In this document: positions 6,327 through 9,879 of the stretch, in pieces
Layout: each line of letters opens with the position of its first letter
How positions within the stretch are numbered: position 1 is the stretch's first letter
Source: JANQEA01 sp964466035
GTDB lineage: Bacteria; Bipolaricaulota; Bipolaricaulia; UBA7950; UBA9294
NCBI GenBank assembly: GCA_964466035.1
Contig: CAYXLR010000030.1
Span: 1-9,879 of the forward strand
Length of the DNA: 9,879 nt
Direction of reading: 5' to 3'
The notes under the pieces: model-generated
What the model saw: the letters and a program-made list of their open reading frames with translations, nothing else
The model's database searches: none
What the model was told of the DNA's origin: nothing
Position numbers and translations under genes: made by a program

Positions 6327-7172
6327 GTGAAGGCACGATTTGCATTGCTGGGTGCCGTTGTCTTGGTCGGGCTGCTCTCGTTTGCGGGCCTGGCGGAGAC
6401 GTATACGGTCGCATCGGATACGACGTGGCCCCCGTTCGAGTGGGCCGATGCAGCCGGGAACCTGTACGGGTTCGATCTCGACGCGATGCGTTGCATTGCG
6501 GCCGTCGAAGGGTTCGAGATCGAGATCATGAGCTACGACTGGGACATCATCTTCGACGATGTCGGGATCGGACGCGCGGACATCGGCGCCTCCGGCGCGA
6601 CGATCACTGAGGCACGCGAGCTGAAGGTCGACTTCTCCGATCCGTACTGGACGTCGGATCAGGCGATCATGGTGCACGTCGATTCCGGACTGAACGTCGT
6701 CACCGCGCTCGGCGAAGGCCACAGGGTCGGAGCTCAGGTCGGTACGACCGGAGCCGCCTGGATGCAAGGGCTCATCGACGAAGGTGTCAACGTTGCCCTG
6801 TCCGAGTATCCGCTGTATCCGCTGGCGGTGCTCGACCTGATCAACGGCAACATCGAGGTCGTCATCCAGGACGAGCCGGCGGCCCGCGCGAGCGCCTTGG
6901 TGGAAGAAGACGTCATAATCGTCGGGATCGTGGTGACCGGAGAGGAGTTCGGCTTCTTCGTCGCCGAGGGCGATCCGAACGGGCTGCTGCCCAGGATCAA
7001 CTCCGGCATCCGGAAGCTGCAGGCCTCCGGGGCGTGGGACAATCTGATCAAGGCGTACATGGGAACGGATCAGGCCGCGGTCGAGGCCGCCTGGCAGGCG
7101 AGCGCAAACCTGCTCGAAGCCGGCGACGTGGACGGATTCGCCCAGTCGCTGGCCGACCTGGCCAACCAGTAG
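6327..7172 (+). CDS. Polar amino acid ABC transporter substrate-binding protein
   Basis: This exported binding protein of the PF00497 family captures an amino acid and hands it to the permeases encoded downstream. From GTG 6327 it has 281 residues: a signal peptide with cleavage likely after GLA (residue 23), then the mature start ETYTVASDTTWPPFEW. The family blocks GFDLDAMRCIA (48-58), DIGASGATIT (85-94) and VDFSDPYW (101-108) follow. R97 in TEARELK is the usual carboxylate-binding arginine. FGFFVAEGDPNGLL and WDNLIKAY lie in the C-terminal lobe. No lipobox is seen, so the protein should be free in a periplasm or held otherwise. GTG 6327 is chosen over GTG 6297 because AAGGAGGTG (6314-6322) and the signal peptide both fit it. 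The exact amino acid specificity is unknown. Confidence 0.93.
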   Translation: MKARFALLGAVVLVGLLSFAGLAETYTVASDTTWPPFEWADAAGNLYGFDLDAMRCIAAVEGFEIEIMSYDWDIIFDDVGIGRADIGASGATITEARELKVDFSDPYWTSDQAIMVHVDSGLNVVTALGEGHRVGAQVGTTGAAWMQGLIDEGVNVALSEYPLYPLAVLDLINGNIEVVIQDEPAARASALVEEDVIIVGIVVTGEEFGFFVAEGDPNGLLPRINSGIRKLQASGAWDNLIKAYMGTDQAAVEAAWQASANLLEAGDVDGFAQSLADLANQ

Positions 7173-7209
7173 GCCGCCTTGCTAGATCCGTCGAGCTGAG
7201 AACTACGTA

Positions 7210-7249
7210 AGAGCGAGGGACGCGGGATGTGCCCTGCGTCCCTCGTTCT
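7210..7249 (+). promoter_or_regulatory. Long intercistronic hairpin after the binding-protein gene
   Basis: Bases 7210-7226 pair with 7232-7249 in a 17-bp stem with one bulged T (7235), one G·T pair and a loop of ATGTG. No T-run follows, so it is not a standard terminator. In known binding-protein transporters, hairpins at this place protect the upstream mRNA from exonucleases and lower expression of the permease genes. That role is inferred here. Confidence 0.7.
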
Positions 7250-7273
7250 GATCCCGGAAGGGACGGACCATCC

Positions 7274-7969
7274 GTGGAGACGATTCTTCACAGCATTTGG
7301 CCGATCATCCGTGACGGCCTGCCAACCACGATTTTCCTGACGTTGGGGCTGCTGGGCGTGGGCCTTCTGCTCGGCTTTCCGATCGCGTTCGCGCAGGTCT
7401 ACGGGTACCGGCCGCTTCGCTGGTTCTGCAAGGCGTACGAACAGCTGTTTCGAGGGATCCCGGCGCTGGTGTTGATCCTGATCTTCCACAGCGGACTGGC
7501 GCGATCGTTCCACGTGTTGCTACCCACGTTCATGTCCGCGTTGATCGCCCTGGGGCTGCGGTCTTCAGCGTACCAATCGCAGATTTTTCGGGGCGCGATC
7601 CAGTCGGTGAACCCGGGTCAGATGGTCGCCGCCCGGTCGATGGGCATGAGCAGGTGGCAGGCGATCTTGCACATCATGCTTCCGCAGGCGTTCCGTCTGT
7701 CGATCCCGCCGTGGACGAACGAATACTCCAGCGTCCTGAAGGACACCTCCCTGGCAAGCGCCATCGGGGTGATCGAGATGATGAAGAAGACGACGCTGTT
7801 GATGCCGACGGTGCAGTACCGGGAGGGCGCGCGCTGGATCCTGCTGCTGTTGATGGTCACGGCGTTGCTGTTCCTCGTCCTCACCTACGCCGGGAACTGG
7901 GGACTGGGCGTCCTGGAGCGGCAGCTGCGGCTTCCGGGATTCGAGGTCGGAGGAAAGGTGAAGCGATAA
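7274..7969 (+). CDS. Amino acid ABC transporter permease (HisM/GlnP family), first copy
   Basis: This 231-residue inner-membrane subunit has the MetI-like fold. Hydrophobic helices run at about 15-40, 62-74, 83-97 and 187-207. The cytoplasmic EAA loop that contacts the ATPase is at about 119-138 (AARSMGMSRWQA then LPQ). FRGIPALV (59-66) and LRSSAYQSQIFRGAI (95-109) are typical of polar amino acid permeases. GTG 7274 is chosen. The upstream in-frame GTG at 7229 lies in the loop of the hairpin and would add a proline- and arginine-rich tail. The ribosome binding site is weak (GGACGGAC at 7261-7268), in contrast to that of the binding protein, consistent with lower expression. It pairs with a second permease encoded downstream, so the pore is probably a heterodimer. 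The stop is one base before the ATPase ATG. Confidence 0.92.
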   Translation: METILHSIWPIIRDGLPTTIFLTLGLLGVGLLLGFPIAFAQVYGYRPLRWFCKAYEQLFRGIPALVLILIFHSGLARSFHVLLPTFMSALIALGLRSSAYQSQIFRGAIQSVNPGQMVAARSMGMSRWQAILHIMLPQAFRLSIPPWTNEYSSVLKDTSLASAIGVIEMMKKTTLLMPTVQYREGARWILLLLMVTALLFLVLTYAGNWGLGVLERQLRLPGFEVGGKVKR

Positions 7970-7970
7970 G

Positions 7971-8735
7971 ATGACGGTGGAGACGTCGAGCGACCTGGTC
8001 CTGCGCGTGGAGGATCTCCACAAGGCGTACGGGGCCAACGAGGTGCTTCGAGGGGTTTCCTGTCAGTTGGCGCGGGGCGAGACGAAAGTGGTCATCGGTC
8101 CTTCGGGAACCGGTAAGAGCACGCTACTTCGCTGCATCAACCAGCTGACGATCCCCGATTCGGGACACGTATGGCTGGGGGACACGGAGGTTACGTGCAA
8201 GGAGTGCGACATCAACGCGGTCCGGGCGCAGATCGGCTTCGTCTTCCAGGACTTCAACCTGTTCACCCATCTGACGGCGCTGGAGAACGTGCGGATCGGG
8301 CCGATGCGGGTAAAGAAGATGGACAGGGCGAGCGCGACGAGGCTGGCGCACGAGGAGCTGGAACGGGTCGGACTCGCCGACAAGGCGGACGCGCATCCGG
8401 CCGAGCTGTCCGGGGGGCAGCAGCAGCGGGTGTCGATCGCCCGGGCGCTCGCGATGTTCCCGCAGCTGATCCTGTTCGATGAGCCGACCTCGGCGCTCGA
8501 TCCCGAGCTGATCGGCGAGGTTCTCACGGTCATGATCAGCCTGGCACGGGAGGGGATGACGATGCTCGTGGTCTCCCACGAGATGGGATTCGCGCGGTCG
8601 GTCGCCGACGAGATCATCTTCATGGAGGGCGGCGTGATCCTCGAGCACGGGCCTCCGAGCCAGCTGTTCACGAACCCACGCGAGGCGCGAACCAAGGAGT
8701 TTCTCCACAAGATCACGGAGTTGTACGGGGAGTAG
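7971..8735 (+). CDS. Amino acid ABC transporter ATP-binding protein (GlnQ/HisP family)
   Basis: This 254-residue ATPase drives uptake through the flanking permeases. All motifs are intact: Walker A GPSGTGKST (43-51), Q-loop Q93 in FVFQDFNLF, signature LSGGQQQR (146-153), Walker B LILFDEP (166-172), D-loop SALD (174-177) and switch H203 in VSHEMGFAR. The VSHEMGFAR and FMEGGVILEHGPP segments are characteristic of the polar amino acid branch. Length is close to the family norm with about 8 extra N-terminal residues. The ATG follows the previous stop by one base and is preceded by GGAGGAAAGG (7950-7959), so translation is probably coupled. The lone ATPase gene between two permease genes indicates one complex with two copies of this subunit. 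Confidence 0.96.
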   Translation: MTVETSSDLVLRVEDLHKAYGANEVLRGVSCQLARGETKVVIGPSGTGKSTLLRCINQLTIPDSGHVWLGDTEVTCKECDINAVRAQIGFVFQDFNLFTHLTALENVRIGPMRVKKMDRASATRLAHEELERVGLADKADAHPAELSGGQQQRVSIARALAMFPQLILFDEPTSALDPELIGEVLTVMISLAREGMTMLVVSHEMGFARSVADEIIFMEGGVILEHGPPSQLFTNPREARTKEFLHKITELYGE

Positions 8736-8741
8736 GTGTTG

Positions 8742-9431
8742 ATGGGATTCTTCGAGTTTGCGGCGAGCATCCTGCCTAGGCTTCTCGACGCCACGGTGAC
8801 CACGCTCGAGCTGACGGCCGCCTCGATCGTCTTGGGCCTCCTCGTCGGGATCCTGCTGGCGTTGGGGCGCGTGTACGGGGCTCGCCCGGTGCGCTGGCTG
8901 ACCAACGGGTACATCCAGTTCTTCCGCGGCACGCCGCTGCTCGTCCAGTTGCTGATCGTCTACTACGGGCTCCCCCCGTACCTCGCGATGGTCAACATCA
9001 GACTGACCCCGCTGGTCGCGGCCGTGATCGGGCTGGGGCTGAACAGCGCGGCGTACCAGGCGGAGTACTTCCGCGGGGCGATCCAGGCGGTGCGGAGCGG
9101 TCAGATGATGGCGGCGCGCTCGATCGGCATGAGCCGGGCGAAAGCGATCATCTACGTCGTCCTTCCGCAAGCGCTCCGGCTGGTGATCCCCTCGTGGTCG
9201 AACGAGCTGATCTACTCCATCAAGTACTCGTCGCTCGCCTACTTCATCACGCTTCCCGAGCTGACGTTCGTCGGGAAGAAGGTGGCGCTGAACACGGCAC
9301 GTACCTTCGAAGCGTATCTCGTCGTTGCCGCGATCTACCTGGTAATCGTCATCGTCGTGTCGAGGCTCTTGACCGTGCTGGAGAACCGCGTCCGAGTTCC
9401 CGGCCTCGGCGTGAGCCGCGGACATCGATAG
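8742..9431 (+). CDS. Amino acid ABC transporter permease (HisM/GlnP family), second copy
   Basis: This 229-residue MetI-like permease is a paralogue of the one at 7274. Membrane helices lie at about 20-42, 63-78, 86-104 and 194-212. The EAA loop is at about 124-143 (AARSIGMSRAKA then LPQ), and FFRGTPLLVQL (60-70) and LNSAAYQAEYFRGAI (100-114) match the polar amino acid branch. The frame is open from GTG 8736 directly after the ATPase stop. GTG 8736, TTG 8739 and ATG 8742 are all possible starts. ATG 8742 is chosen because GGGGAG at 8727-8732 is best spaced for it (TTG 8739 also fits) and the product then begins at the usual place. The C-terminus ends in a basic tail (VSRGHR). It completes the transporter, after which no T-rich terminator is obvious. 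Confidence 0.93.
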   Translation: MGFFEFAASILPRLLDATVTTLELTAASIVLGLLVGILLALGRVYGARPVRWLTNGYIQFFRGTPLLVQLLIVYYGLPPYLAMVNIRLTPLVAAVIGLGLNSAAYQAEYFRGAIQAVRSGQMMAARSIGMSRAKAIIYVVLPQALRLVIPSWSNELIYSIKYSSLAYFITLPELTFVGKKVALNTARTFEAYLVVAAIYLVIVIVVSRLLTVLENRVRVPGLGVSRGHR

Positions 9432-9629
9432 CCTCGGGCCTTGCCCTTCGGTGTGACCCGCCCACCGCCTCGAAGAGAGGTAGACTACCGAGGAGGGTCT
9501 GCATTCCCCCGAGGAACGGTCGGACGGCGTTTCCCGGAACGGGAACGGGACGCGAACGGTTACGCGGATCACGGTCGGGTGTCTCCGTTTGTGCAGACAG
9601 CCCGCTCACGGCCCCGCCCAGACGTTCTC
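9432..9629 (+). other. Noncoding spacer with hairpin after the amino acid operon
   Basis: No convincing gene lies here. CGGGTGTCT (9576-9584) pairs with AGACA (9595-9599) and CCCG (9601-9604), bulging G9600, giving a 9-bp stem with a 10-base loop. It lacks a T-run, so it is at best a weak or Rho-assisted end for the operon. TTCCCG/CGGGAA (9531-9545) forms a second small hairpin, and CCTCG/CGAGG (9468-9493) encloses GGTAGACTACC. Confidence 0.45.
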
Positions 9630-9659
9630 TTGACTTCTTGCGCGATCTGCGTCTAGAGT
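9630..9659 (+). promoter_or_regulatory. Candidate sigma-70-type promoter of the secreted-protein gene
   Basis: TTGACT (9630-9635) and TAGAGT (9654-9659) are separated by 18 bases, the same spacing and same -10 form (TAGAxT) as the promoter at 6277. Transcription would start near 9666 and leave a leader of about 120 bases. Confidence 0.55.
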
Positions 9660-9665
9660 GGTACG

Positions 9666-9784
9666 ATTTGCGAGCATGTTGAGATAAGAGACAGGGCTGT
9701 TGTGCGACTGCAGGGCACGACAGGGAACAGGTTTGGTGAGGGGGAAACCACCCCAATGGTAGACAGAACGAAGGAGGTACGGCC
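9666..9784 (+). promoter_or_regulatory. Structured 5' leader of the secreted-protein gene
   Basis: CTGTTGTGC (9697-9705) pairs with GCACGACAG (9715-9723), nine pairs with one G·U. The 9-base loop carries the self-complementary CTGCAG between purines. Farther on, GGTTT (9730-9734) can pair with AAACC (9745-9749), an arrangement that competes with pairing of GGTG (9735-9738) to CACC (9749-9752). The leader ends with the strong site AAGGAGGT (9771-9778). It matches no riboswitch class I recognise. mRNA stabilisation or control of translation is inferred. Confidence 0.5.
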
Positions 9785-9879
9785 TTGAAACGGAAACTAG
9801 CGGTAGGGAGTGTCGTGACGCTGTTGGTTGCGGCGTTGTTCACCCTCCCCGCTTTGGCGTCGGACGCGCAGATGTACTT
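9785..9879 (+). CDS. Secreted protein, N-terminal fragment (3' end outside window)
   Basis: Only 31 codons plus two bases are inside the window. The TTG at 9785 lies 6 bases after AAGGAGGT (9771-9778) and opens a frame reading MKRKLAVGSVVTLL, then VAALFTLPALA, then SDAQMY. This is a classic Sec signal peptide: basic start, hydrophobic core and a signal peptidase I site after ALA (residue 25). No lipobox cysteine is present. The very strong ribosome binding site, dedicated promoter and long leader suggest a highly expressed exported protein such as a surface-layer or envelope protein, but too little sequence remains to assign a family. Confidence 0.75.
   Translation, partial: MKRKLAVGSVVTLLVAALFTLPALASDAQMY

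Noticed and set aside
6297..6329. GTG 6297 as the start of the binding protein
   Set aside because: It lies within the promoter region, has no ribosome binding site, and would add residues before a complete signal peptide that begins at 6327.
4515..6767. 750-codon open frame on the minus strand across the SagB-type and kinase genes
   Set aside because: It is an antisense shadow of GC-rich codons: no domain is recognisable, composition is Arg/Asp/Pro-rich, and it crosses a terminator, two real genes and a promoter.
9441..9656. 71-codon open frame in the spacer before the last gene
   Set aside because: No ribosome binding site at its start, Arg/Pro-rich translation without homology, and it runs through the candidate promoter.
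9676..9694. Similarity to the Tn5 mosaic end (ATAAGAGACAG at 9684-9694)
   Set aside because: Only 11 bases match in a row and 13 of 19 overall. There is no transposase gene, and the sequence continues smoothly into the leader hairpin. A sequencing-adapter chimera could be excluded with the raw reads.

Overview
This is a GC-rich bacterial window, apparently chromosomal, with every gene on the + strand. Strong AGGAGG-type ribosome binding sites, TTG and GTG starts beside ATG, lipoprotein signal peptides and tight gene packing are visible. The phylum cannot be fixed from the sequence. A deep-branching group such as Bipolaricaulota is possible but is only a guess.

Layout: (1) 1-773 is the C-terminal part of a serine beta-lactamase-like hydrolase, cut by the window edge. 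(2) 838-4711 looks like one operon: a YtrA-type GntR repressor, an ABC ATPase, an ABC permease and a 53-residue membrane protein, all joined by start/stop overlaps. Two paralogous lipoproteins follow, built on an 18-residue TSNG repeat (DUF4097-like), and a strong intrinsic terminator ends the unit at 4737-4774. (3) 4845-6254 holds two genes with no obvious partners: a SagB-type nitroreductase with a TTG start and an adenylate-kinase-like P-loop protein. (4) 6277-9431 is a polar amino acid uptake operon with its own candidate promoter: binding protein, permease, ATPase, permease. A 17-bp hairpin separates the binding protein gene from the membrane genes. (5) 9432-9784 is noncoding and contains a hairpin, a candidate promoter and a leader of about 120 nt with a 9-bp stem-loop. 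(6) 9785 to the end is the start of a secreted protein.

How the genes may work together: the repressor/ABC/lipoprotein operon resembles the ligand- or stress-responsive ytr-type transporter operons of Firmicutes, with surface-anchored beta-solenoid lipoproteins added. A role in envelope stress or export of an antimicrobial compound is inference. This is the most interesting unit of the window. The amino acid transporter is a conventional PAAT-family system. The last gene, with its structured leader, probably encodes an abundant exported protein whose expression may be controlled through its mRNA leader.
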